Of a stretch of 64,000 bases of DNA, positions 56,781 through 64,000 are shown piece after piece. The DNA is from Rosenbergiella nectarea. Its GTDB lineage: Bacteria; Pseudomonadota; Gammaproteobacteria; Enterobacterales; Enterobacteriaceae. The stretch covers positions 186,001-250,000 of the forward strand of contig NZ_FOGC01000002.1 of NCBI RefSeq assembly GCF_900111105.1, in the 5' to 3' direction. A program made the translations under genes and the position numbers. The stretch's first letter is position 1, and every line of letters begins with the position of its first letter. The notes under the pieces were generated by a model. It saw only the letters and a program-made list of their open reading frames with translations, was not told the DNA's origin and made no database searches.

Positions 56781-58370
56781 ATGTCTACAGAACGCCTTCT
56801 GCAAGAAGTCGCCCTTCGGCGCACTTTCGCTATCATTTCACACCCTGATGCAGGTAAAACCACTATTACTGAAAAAGTCCTGCTATTTGGGCAAGCTATT
56901 CAGACTGCAGGAACAGTTAAAGGACGCGGTTCAAATCAACACGCGAAATCTGACTGGATGGAAATGGAAAAACAGAGAGGGATTTCTATTACGACCTCTG
57001 TGATGCAGTTTCCTTACCATGACAAACTTGTCAATCTTCTCGATACCCCAGGCCACGAAGACTTCTCGGAAGATACTTACCGAACCTTGACGGCGGTCGA
57101 CTGCTGCTTAATGGTTATCGACGCGGCAAAAGGGGTAGAGGATCGTACCCGTAAATTGATGGAAGTGACTCGTTTACGCGATACGCCAATTCTCACCTTT
57201 ATGAACAAATTGGACCGTGATATCCGTGATCCAATGGAAGTGCTCGATGAAGTTGAAAGCGAATTAAAAATCGCTTGTGCACCGATTACTTGGCCAATTG
57301 GTTGTGGAAAGCTGTTTAAAGGCGTTTACCATCTCTATGATGACGAAGTCATTTTGTATCAATCAGGTAAAGGTCATACGATTCAAGAAGTCCGTAAAAT
57401 TAAAGGGTTGAATAACCCAGAGGTCGATGCAGCGATTGGTGAAGAACTGGCAGGTCAGTTACGGGATGAGCTGGAGCTGGTTCAGGGAGCATCCCACGAA
57501 TTTGATCGTGAATTGTTTTTAAAGGGTAAACTTAGCCCGGTATTTTTTGGTACCGCACTGGGTAACTTTGGCGTTGATCATATGCTAGATGGTTTAGTCG
57601 ACTGGGCACCTTCTCCAATGCCACGTTCTACAGACCAACGACAAGTTATTGCGGAAGAAGAGAAGTTCTCTGGTTTTGTATTTAAAATCCAAGCGAATAT
57701 GGATCCTAAACACCGTGACCGTGTTGCCTTTATGCGTATCGTCTCTGGCAAGTACGAGAAAGGCATGAAAATGTACCAAGTTCGCACGGGGAAAGATGTC
57801 GTGATCTCTGACGCGTTAACCTTTATGGCAGGCGATCGCGCTCACGTTGAAGAGGCGTGGCCCGGCGATATCATTGGTTTGCACAACCACGGCACGATTC
57901 AGATTGGTGACTCGTTTACGCAAGGCGAGAAAATGAAGTTCACGGGCATTCCTAACTTTGCCCCGGAATTATTCCGCCGTATTCGTCTACGCGATCCCTT
58001 AAAGCAAAAACAATTGCTTAAAGGGCTGGTCCAGTTATCTGAAGAAGGTGCGGTACAGGTTTTCCGTCCGATCAGTAACAATGATCTAATCGTCGGTGCG
58101 GTTGGGGTCCTGCAGTTTGATGTGGTCGTGGCACGACTAAAATCAGAATATAACGTTGAAGCGATTTACGAATCGATTAACGTGTCGACCGCACGCTGGG
58201 TGGAAGGTAATGACGTTAAAAAATTCGACGAATTCCAGCGGAAAAATGAAGTCAATCTTGCCTTGGATGGAGGGGATAACCTTACCTACATCGCGCCGAC
58301 CATGGTAAATCTTAATATTACCCAAGAACGTTACCCAGACGTTATTTTCCGTAAAACCCGCGAACACTAA
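56781..58370 (+). CDS. prfC: Peptide chain release factor 3
   Basis: RF3 is a GTPase that removes RF1 and RF2 from the ribosome after termination. The 529-residue product equals E. coli in length. It has the P-loop [15 protein letters not shown], switch region [27 protein letters not shown] and FMNKLDRD, and ends VIFRKTREH. The ATG at 56781 is chosen by this match; the frame from 56739 adds unlike residues. A terminator follows. Confidence 0.98.
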   Translation: MSTERLLQEVALRRTFAIISHPDAGKTTITEKVLLFGQAIQTAGTVKGRGSNQHAKSDWMEMEKQRGISITTSVMQFPYHDKLVNLLDTPGHEDFSEDTYRTLTAVDCCLMVIDAAKGVEDRTRKLMEVTRLRDTPILTFMNKLDRDIRDPMEVLDEVESELKIACAPITWPIGCGKLFKGVYHLYDDEVILYQSGKGHTIQEVRKIKGLNNPEVDAAIGEELAGQLRDELELVQGASHEFDRELFLKGKLSPVFFGTALGNFGVDHMLDGLVDWAPSPMPRSTDQRQVIAEEEKFSGFVFKIQANMDPKHRDRVAFMRIVSGKYEKGMKMYQVRTGKDVVISDALTFMAGDRAHVEEAWPGDIIGLHNHGTIQIGDSFTQGEKMKFTGIPNFAPELFRRIRLRDPLKQKQLLKGLVQLSEEGAVQVFRPISNNDLIVGAVGVLQFDVVVARLKSEYNVEAIYESINVSTARWVEGNDVKKFDEFQRKNEVNLALDGGDNLTYIAPTMVNLNITQERYPDVIFRKTREH

Positions 58371-58378
58371 CCGTCATC

Positions 58379-58403
58379 AACCCACCATCAAGGTGGGTTT
58401 TTT
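58379..58403 (+). terminator. Rho-independent terminator of prfC
   Basis: AACCCACC and GGTGGGTT pair over a five-base loop with a T run of six, eight bases after the prfC stop. Confidence 0.93.
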
Positions 58404-58538
58404 ATCTCACCAGTCAGTTAAATCTTAAAACCGTACAAAAAATCTAAACTCTACTATTCTTATTACAATAACGATTAAAGGAAAAAATAATACTTTTTCA
58501 GCGAACGGCTAAAGAGTCGCCCCTGAGAAAAAAATGTT

Positions 58539-59120
58539 ATGAAAGTGAAATTAACGCTTAAAACAGTCGTGCTAACGATGTTGGGATTTAGCACTCTGGT
58601 CAGTGTAGGAGTTACCGCAGAACAGAATCATTCATTAGTGAGCCAATCTGTTAATCACGTTGGCCATTATTTTAGTGATACCGCGGTAACGGCTAAAGTC
58701 AAAGCCGCTATTTTAGACGATAAAGAGATTCAAGTCGCTTCTTTATCCGTGAATACTGAACAAGGAAAGGTAACGGTCAGTGGTTTTGTGTCGACTATGG
58801 AAGATAAAGATCATCTCCGGTTACTGGTTCAGAAAATACCTGGTGTCGAAACGTTGGACAACCAATTGCGCGTACGTCGCTCAAAAGAGAGTTCAGTCAA
58901 AGTTTACGCCAGCGATGTTGCGACAACGAGTGAAGCCATAATGCGCCTTTTTGCAGATAAACAGATCACGACTCGTCATCTTCATGTGGCGACGAGACAC
59001 GGTGAAGTTTTTCTTACTGGCGCTGTGCCTACCCACTCTGAAAAGCAGCAAGCAGAAACGCTGGTTAACGCAATTTCAGGTGTCCATAAAGTAAAAAACG
59101 AGCTGAAGGTTGAACGCTGA
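58539..59120 (+). CDS. osmY: Osmotically induced periplasmic protein OsmY
   Basis: A 193-residue periplasmic protein (E. coli OsmY 201). A signal peptide (TVVLTMLGFSTLVSVGVTA) precedes two BON domains, at about 48-115 (TAKVKAAILDDKEIQVASLS; GKVTVSGFVSTMEDKDHL) and 123-193 (HLHVATRHGEVFLTGAVP). BON domains touch membranes; OsmY helps protein folding in the periplasm and is induced by high osmolarity and stationary phase. It lies between prfC and ytjA, as in E. coli. Confidence 0.94.
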   Translation: MKVKLTLKTVVLTMLGFSTLVSVGVTAEQNHSLVSQSVNHVGHYFSDTAVTAKVKAAILDDKEIQVASLSVNTEQGKVTVSGFVSTMEDKDHLRLLVQKIPGVETLDNQLRVRRSKESSVKVYASDVATTSEAIMRLFADKQITTRHLHVATRHGEVFLTGAVPTHSEKQQAETLVNAISGVHKVKNELKVER

Positions 59121-59190
59121 TCTGTCTAAGGCTGAGTAATTATATCCATCATGTGCTGTTGAGCAGATAAACGTTATTAAGGAGTAGCTT

Positions 59191-59352
59191 ATGTTTCGTT
59201 GGGGAATTATCTTTCTAGTTGTCGCATTGATTGCTGCCGCACTCGGTTTTGGTTCTTTAGCCGGTACCGCTGCATGGGCCGCGAAAATTGTTTTCGTAGT
59301 GGGTATTATCTTATTCCTAGTCAGCCTCTTTACAGGACGTAAGAAGTTATAG
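59191..59352 (+). CDS. ytjA: Small membrane protein YtjA (DUF1328)
   Basis: A 53-residue membrane protein: [20 protein letters not shown], then [20 protein letters not shown] and a C-terminal [13 protein letters not shown], two helices with a basic end. E. coli YtjA is 53 residues. Function is unknown. AAGGAG lies eight bases before the ATG. It is the usual neighbour of osmY and yjjV. Confidence 0.95.
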   Translation: MFRWGIIFLVVALIAAALGFGSLAGTAAWAAKIVFVVGIILFLVSLFTGRKKL

Positions 59353-59406
59353 TGCCCGTACCATGAATTTCGCTAGCAAGGATGCTGGCATACTCTTCTA
59401 TTACCT

Positions 59407-60198
59407 ATGCCTTATATTGACACGCATTGCCATTTTAATTTCCCAATCTTTGCGCAACACCTCACGCGAAGCCTTGGCGCCATTCGTCAAGCGCAGCTAC
59501 AGGCTATCGTCACGCCTGCGACACAGGCTGATGATTTTAATTCTATCCTAAGTCTTGCTCGTTCAACGCCCGAAATCTTTCCCGCGCTAGGTCTGCATCC
59601 TTTGTGGACAGCCCAGCACCACGACGAAGATTTAGACCGGTTGAGGCACTTATTGGATAACCATGACGACATAGTCGCAATAGGTGAAATCGGTGTAGAT
59701 TTTTATACCGCCGAACTGGCGGCATTAGCGCCACGGCAATGGGAAATCTTATCGGTACAACTGCGATTAGCTAAAGAGTACAGCCTTCCTGTTATTCTCC
59801 ACTCCCGTAAAAGCCATGATCCATTATCGAAAGTACTCAAGGACGCTGCGCTTCCCGCCGCTGGCGTAATCCATGGCTTCACAGGAAGCTACCAACAAGC
59901 AAAACGTTTTATCGACTTGGGGTTTTATCTTGGGGTGGGGGGTAGTATTAGCTACCCACGTGCGAATAAAACGCGAGAGGCATTGGCGAGAGTTCCGCTA
60001 GAGCAGTTGGTGCTCGAGACCGACGCACCGGATATGCCGCTCAACGGTTATCAAGGCGAAGTCAATCGACCTGAACGAGTCGTCACGGTCTGCCAAATAC
60101 TGGCGGAATTGAGAGGCGAATCGGTCGAGAAGATTCGAGATTGTGTCTGGCAAAATAGTTTGTGTTTGTTCCCCAAATTATCGGCGGTATTATCCTAA
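59407..60198 (+). CDS. yjjV: TatD-family metal-dependent hydrolase YjjV
   Basis: A 263-residue TIM-barrel hydrolase (E. coli YjjV 259). Metal ligands are seen in YIDTHCHFNFP, IGEIGVDFY, VILHSRKSH, GVIHGFTGSYQQA and LETDAPDMPL. TatD relatives are metal-dependent nucleases or deoxynucleotide hydrolases; the exact role here is unknown. It lies just upstream of deoC, without yjjU, yjjW or yjjI, which come between in E. coli. Confidence 0.93.
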   Translation: MPYIDTHCHFNFPIFAQHLTRSLGAIRQAQLQAIVTPATQADDFNSILSLARSTPEIFPALGLHPLWTAQHHDEDLDRLRHLLDNHDDIVAIGEIGVDFYTAELAALAPRQWEILSVQLRLAKEYSLPVILHSRKSHDPLSKVLKDAALPAAGVIHGFTGSYQQAKRFIDLGFYLGVGGSISYPRANKTREALARVPLEQLVLETDAPDMPLNGYQGEVNRPERVVTVCQILAELRGESVEKIRDCVWQNSLCLFPKLSAVLS

Positions 60199-60254
60199 TT
60201 ATTAAGGTGAGATGATACATCTTGCTAATAGCTCACACTAAATTATTAACAGTT

Positions 60255-60263
60255 TGGTATAAT
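60255..60263 (+). promoter_or_regulatory. Extended -10 promoter of deoC
   Basis: TGGTATAAT is a full extended -10 element 31 bases before the deoC ATG, with no good -35 box. No complete DeoR, CytR or CRP site could be recognised around it. Confidence 0.6.
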
Positions 60264-60293
60264 TGCCAAAACATTAAGATTGAGTAACGGATA

Positions 60294-61073
60294 ATGACTG
60301 ATTTAACCCAGACCGCTAAATTTGCTTTAGGGCTGATGGATTTAACCACGCTAAATGACGATGATACCGAGCAAAAAGTGATAGCTCTGTGTCAGCAGGC
60401 CAAAAGCACCATGGGGAATACCGCTGCAGTATGTATCTACCCACAATTTATTGCGACGGCGCGACAGACGTTACAGTTGCAAGAAACTCCTGACATTAAA
60501 ATCGCGACTGTCACCAATTTTCCACATGGTAATGCCGATATCACCGTTGCGGTAGCTGAAACCCGTGCGGCGATTGCGAGCGGTGCTGATGAGGTAGATG
60601 TTGTTTTCCCTTGGCGCGCGCTGCAAGCAGGTGATGCGGATATCGGGTTCGCCTTAGTCAGCGAGTGTAAAGCTGTTTGCGCATTGAGTGGCGTATTACT
60701 GAAAGTCATTATTGAAAGCGGTGAGTTAAAGCAAGACGAACTCATTCGCCAAGCCAGCGAAATTGCAATCGATGCCGGTGCCGACTTTATTAAGACATCA
60801 ACGGGTAAAGTGCCGGTTAACGCCACGCTTGACGCTGCGCGCATTATGCTTGAAGTGATCCGCGATAAAAATAAAGCGGATAGCGTAGGATTTAAAGCGG
60901 CAGGCGGGGTACGCACCACCGAAGAGGCCGCAGCTTATTTGGCGCTAGCCGCCGAGGTGTTAGGCCCGGATTGGGCAGATAAGCGACACTTTCGTTTTGG
61001 CGCATCAGGCCTGTTAAGTAGTTTACTGGCGACCTGCGGTGAAGGTGAACAAGACCTGCAAGCGAAATATTGA
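60294..61073 (+). CDS. deoC: Deoxyribose-phosphate aldolase
   Basis: DeoC cleaves 2-deoxyribose 5-phosphate to acetaldehyde and glyceraldehyde 3-phosphate. The 259-residue product equals E. coli. It has [30 protein letters not shown], a catalytic Lys in [12 protein letters not shown], the Schiff-base Lys in [12 protein letters not shown] and [13 protein letters not shown]. It leads the deo cluster. Confidence 0.98.
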   Translation: MTDLTQTAKFALGLMDLTTLNDDDTEQKVIALCQQAKSTMGNTAAVCIYPQFIATARQTLQLQETPDIKIATVTNFPHGNADITVAVAETRAAIASGADEVDVVFPWRALQAGDADIGFALVSECKAVCALSGVLLKVIIESGELKQDELIRQASEIAIDAGADFIKTSTGKVPVNATLDAARIMLEVIRDKNKADSVGFKAAGGVRTTEEAAAYLALAAEVLGPDWADKRHFRFGASGLLSSLLATCGEGEQDLQAKY

Positions 61074-61149
61074 GACTCAAACCGATAATCGGTGCATACT
61101 GTTCTGATCGATAATTTTTTATCTCACTGGCCTTATTAAGGAGATGAGT

Positions 61150-62370
61150 ATGAAACGTGCCTTTGTAATGGTTCTCGATTCATTCGGAATTGGTGCCAGC
61201 CAAGATGCGGAAAAATTTGGTGATAAAGGGTCAGATACCTTTGGCCATATTGCTGAAGCCTGTTTACAAGGATTAGCCGATCAGGGTCGAAAAGGGCCCC
61301 TGACCTTGCCTAACTTAACCTCGCTTGGATTGGTAAAGGCCGCAGAGATTTCAACAGGGAAAATCGCGGCGGGAATGGATGGCGATGCTGAGGTAATAGG
61401 CGCTTACGCGAGTGCGCAAGAACTCTCCTCAGGCAAAGATACCCCTTCCGGGCACTGGGAAATCGCTGGTGTGCCGGTGCTGTTCGATTGGGGCTACTTC
61501 CCTGAAAAACAGAACTCCTTTCCAGAAACGCTGTTAAAGCAGTTGGTGGAAGAGGCGGAATTACCGGGCTATTTGGGCAACTGTCATTCATCCGGCACCG
61601 TGATTTTAGATGCGCTAGGTGAAGAACATATGCGCTCAGGTAAACCGATCTTTTATACCTCGGCAGACTCTGTATTCCAGATTGCCTGCCACGAAGAGAC
61701 GTTCGGCCTAGAGCGCTTGTATCAATTATGCGAAATCGCTCGTAAATTGTTAACCGATGGTGGCTACAACATCGGGCGGGTCATTGCGCGTCCCTTTATC
61801 GGCGATAAAGCAGGGCATTTCGAGCGTACCGGTAATCGCCACGACTTAGCGGTGGAGCCACCTTCACCTACGGTTCTTGCCAAGCTTAAACAGGCTGGGG
61901 GTGAGGTGGTTTCCGTAGGTAAAATCGCAGATATTTATGCCGAACAAGGTATTACTAAGAAAGTGAAAGCTACGGGATTAGACGCTTTATTTGATGCAAC
62001 AATCAAAGAGATGCAACTGGCACCCGATAACAGCATAGTCTTTACCAACTTTGTCGACTTCGATTCCAGTTGGGGTCACCGTCGAGATGTGCCAGGTTAT
62101 GCCGGGGGCTTAGAGTTATTCGACCGTCGTCTACCGGAGCTGATGGCTCAAGTGAAGGAGGGGGATATCCTAATCCTTACGGCGGATCACGGTTGTGATC
62201 CAACTTGGTCAGGGACGGACCATACCCGTGAACATATCCCAGTGTTGACCTATGGTCCAGGTGTGGAACCCGGATCCTTAGGTCAGCGTGAGACCTTTGC
62301 CGATATCGGGCAAACCTTAGCGAAATTTTTTGAGCTAGAACTGATGCAATACGGTAAAGCATTATTTTAA
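61150..62370 (+). CDS. deoB: Phosphopentomutase
   Basis: DeoB moves the phosphate of (deoxy)ribose between C1 and C5. The 406-residue product (E. coli 407) is an alkaline-phosphatase-fold enzyme with [18 protein letters not shown], the phosphothreonine site [26 protein letters not shown] and [18 protein letters not shown]. The ATG at 61150 is six bases after AAGGAG; the ATG at 61144 directly touches that site and is not used. deoA, which lies between deoC and deoB in E. coli, is absent. Confidence 0.97.
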   Translation: MKRAFVMVLDSFGIGASQDAEKFGDKGSDTFGHIAEACLQGLADQGRKGPLTLPNLTSLGLVKAAEISTGKIAAGMDGDAEVIGAYASAQELSSGKDTPSGHWEIAGVPVLFDWGYFPEKQNSFPETLLKQLVEEAELPGYLGNCHSSGTVILDALGEEHMRSGKPIFYTSADSVFQIACHEETFGLERLYQLCEIARKLLTDGGYNIGRVIARPFIGDKAGHFERTGNRHDLAVEPPSPTVLAKLKQAGGEVVSVGKIADIYAEQGITKKVKATGLDALFDATIKEMQLAPDNSIVFTNFVDFDSSWGHRRDVPGYAGGLELFDRRLPELMAQVKEGDILILTADHGCDPTWSGTDHTREHIPVLTYGPGVEPGSLGQRETFADIGQTLAKFFELELMQYGKALF

Positions 62371-62423
62371 TATTGATCGGCTGGCTTATAAGCCCACCGA
62401 TAACGTGAAAGGAAGAGATAAAG

Positions 62424-63137
62424 ATGGCTACTCCACATATTAATGCAGAAATGGGTGATTTCGCTGACGTCGTATTGATGCCAGGCGACCCGTTACGTGC
62501 GAAGTTTATCGCAGAAAACTTCCTTGAAAATGCGGTAGAAGTAAACAATGTTCGCGGCATGCTGGGTTTTACCGGCACCTATAAAGGACGCAAAATTTCA
62601 GTGATGGGACATGGAATGGGTATCCCATCTTGTTCAATCTATACGAAAGAGCTGATCACCGAGTTTGGTGTGAAGAAAATTATTCGCGTCGGCTCCTGCG
62701 GTGCGGTATTACCACAGATTAAACTGCGTGATGTTGTGATTGGTCTTGGAGCCAGTACGGACTCAAAAGTGAACCGTATGCGCTTTAAAGATCACGACTT
62801 TGCGGCCATAGCCGATTTCGATATGGTCAACAATGCCGTAACAGCGGCCAAGGCCTTGGGCATAGAGGCAAAAGTGGGGAATATCTTCTCTGCGGATCTG
62901 TTTTACTCTCCTCAGCCTGAAATGTTTGACGTGATGGAAAAATATGGCATTTTAGGGGTGGAAATGGAAGCGGCCGGTATCTATGGGGTTGCGGCGGAAT
63001 TTGGTGCGAAAGCGTTGGCAATTTGCACGGTTTCAGACCATATCCGTACCCATGAGCAAACTACTGCTGAAGAGCGTCAAACCACCTTCAACGATATGAT
63101 TAAGATTGCTCTGGAATCCGTGTTACTGGGTGACTAA
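62424..63137 (+). CDS. deoD: Purine nucleoside phosphorylase DeoD
   Basis: DeoD splits purine (deoxy)nucleosides with phosphate. The 237-residue product (E. coli 239) starts [24 protein letters not shown] and has [24 protein letters not shown], and [19 protein letters not shown] with ICTVSDHI carrying the catalytic Asp. It is 53 bases after deoB and ends the cluster with a terminator. Confidence 0.98.
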   Translation: MATPHINAEMGDFADVVLMPGDPLRAKFIAENFLENAVEVNNVRGMLGFTGTYKGRKISVMGHGMGIPSCSIYTKELITEFGVKKIIRVGSCGAVLPQIKLRDVVIGLGASTDSKVNRMRFKDHDFAAIADFDMVNNAVTAAKALGIEAKVGNIFSADLFYSPQPEMFDVMEKYGILGVEMEAAGIYGVAAEFGAKALAICTVSDHIRTHEQTTAEERQTTFNDMIKIALESVLLGD

Positions 63138-63169
63138 TTCTCTAGCAAACCCCTATCATCGTTAGACAT

Positions 63170-63196
63170 AAGAGCGCTTCTGGCGCTCTTATTTGT
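63170..63196 (+). terminator. Rho-independent terminator of the deo cluster
   Basis: AAGAGCGC and GCGCTCTT pair over a five-base loop, followed by ATTTGTT, 32 bases after the deoD stop. Confidence 0.85.
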
Positions 63197-63306
63197 TATC
63201 AAATGACACACTTTATTTAGTCTCCGAAGCGAATGTTACTGGCGCTGAGGTTGAATCCCATTATTATAGGCGTTGAAATTTTGTGGCCCTCCAATAGTAG
63301 TTGTCG

Positions 63307-64000
63307 ATGAATCTGCGTAATTTTGAAACTGAAAAAAAATTATTTACCCGTCGAGCGCTGGTAGCGTTAGGCTTTGTCTGCCTTTGCTTTACCATTCTTG
63401 GTATCAATCTCTGGCATTTACAGATTCAGCAACACGCTTATTACCAAACACGCTCTAATGCCAACGATATCAAAATGATCCCCATTGCGCCCACGCGCGG
63501 GATGATTTATGACCGCAACGGTATCCCACTGGTTCAGAACGTCACGCAGTACGATCTTCAGTTAACGCCTTACAACATCAGCAATATGCAGGACACGTTG
63601 GATCAACTCGCGCCCATTATTGATCTTACGGCGGAAGATGTTGCAGATTTCAAAAAGCGCCTTAAATCGACAAGTCGCTACAAGCCGATTGTCGTAAAAG
63701 AAGAGTTGAGTGAGGAGGAGATTGCTCGCTTTTCTGTCAATGAATACCGTTTCCCCGGGGTGAGTATTAACTCGTTCCAAGATCGATTTTACCCTTATGG
63801 TGCCTCACTGGCGCATGTCGTGGGTTATGTGTCGAAAATCAACGACCGCGATGCTCAACGACTGAATGCAGAGGGCGTTGGAGAAAACTACGCCGCCGAC
63901 CATAATATCGGTAAGCAGGGCATTGAAGGATATTATGAATCAGCATTACACGGTAAAACCGGTTATCAAGAGGTTGAGGTGGATAACCACGGTCGCATAA
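63307..64000 (+). CDS. PBP2-type peptidoglycan transpeptidase, N-terminal part
   Basis: The first 231 codons of a class B penicillin-binding protein of the MrdA (PBP2) type. After a basic tail there is one membrane helix (ALVALGFVCLCFTILGINL), then the pedestal domain with IPIAPTRGMIYDRNGIPL, SVNEYRFPGVSIN, YPYGASLAHVVGYVSKIND and GKQGIEGYYESALHGKTGY. The transpeptidase domain with SxxK lies past the right edge. MrdA normally sits with mrdB, rlpA and rlmH; next to deoD this may be a second PBP2 copy. The ATG at 63307 has no clear ribosome site. Confidence 0.88.
   Translation, partial: MNLRNFETEKKLFTRRALVALGFVCLCFTILGINLWHLQIQQHAYYQTRSNANDIKMIPIAPTRGMIYDRNGIPLVQNVTQYDLQLTPYNISNMQDTLDQLAPIIDLTAEDVADFKKRLKSTSRYKPIVVKEELSEEEIARFSVNEYRFPGVSINSFQDRFYPYGASLAHVVGYVSKINDRDAQRLNAEGVGENYAADHNIGKQGIEGYYESALHGKTGYQEVEVDNHGRI

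Noticed and set aside
60205-60240. CRP site upstream of deoC
   Set aside because: GGTGA and CTCACA halves are present but the spacing is far too wide for a CRP operator.

Overview
The window comes from a gammaproteobacterium of the order Enterobacterales. Long stretches follow the Escherichia coli gene order (rpsU-dnaG-rpoD; tsaD, plsY, folB, bacA, cca, ygiM, ygiF, glnE, hldE, ubiK, ribB; ygiD, tolC, nudF, yqiB, cpdA, yqiA, parE, mdaB, parC, plsC, sufI/ftsP, dkgA, metC, exbBD; prfC, osmY, ytjA, yjjV, deoC, deoB, deoD), and most proteins are within a few residues of the E. coli lengths. Base composition is close to balanced, and the blocks are joined differently from E. coli. This suits a free-living relative such as the Erwiniaceae; that family placement is a guess.

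Layout. 1-4144 is a Csu-type chaperone-usher pilus operon on the minus strand (pilin, chaperone, usher, tip adhesin); the adhesin runs off the left edge and is out of frame at a run of eight T. 4980-9640 holds proP, poxB and an Mtr-type aromatic amino acid permease. 9975-11868 is a three-gene cluster of an OmpA-like anchored protein and two YsnF/DUF2382 proteins. 12521-15529 carries an NCS2 purine permease, yecA and a GNAT enzyme. 15577-19729 is the macromolecular synthesis operon rpsU-dnaG-rpoD. 20009-32361 is conserved housekeeping DNA, ending with ribB behind an FMN riboswitch. 32476-35929 is an AT-rich accessory island between ribB and ygiD. 36167-52163 is again backbone: tolC, topoisomerase IV, lipid and methionine genes, and exbBD behind a Fur-type site. 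52325-56458 has an MHS transporter, an MHYT-GGDEF-EAL protein and ferritin. 56781-63137 is prfC, osmY, ytjA, yjjV and a deo cluster without deoA. A PBP2-type transpeptidase runs off the right edge.

Three places stand out. (1) The island encodes a 615-residue protein that looks like a pore-forming polymorphic toxin, followed by a membrane immunity protein and then by a second, headless toxin tip with its own immunity gene. Both cassettes share a 156-bp block at the front and an 85-bp block at the back, with unlike sequence between: the arrangement expected for toxin-tip replacement by homologous recombination. (2) The pilus tip adhesin needs one more T in a T8 tract to be read, so it may be phase-variable, rescued by slippage, or broken. 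(3) bacA (uppP) has an in-frame TGA at codon 216, followed by 56 further conserved codons. No tRNA, rRNA, CRISPR array, integrase or intact insertion sequence was seen.
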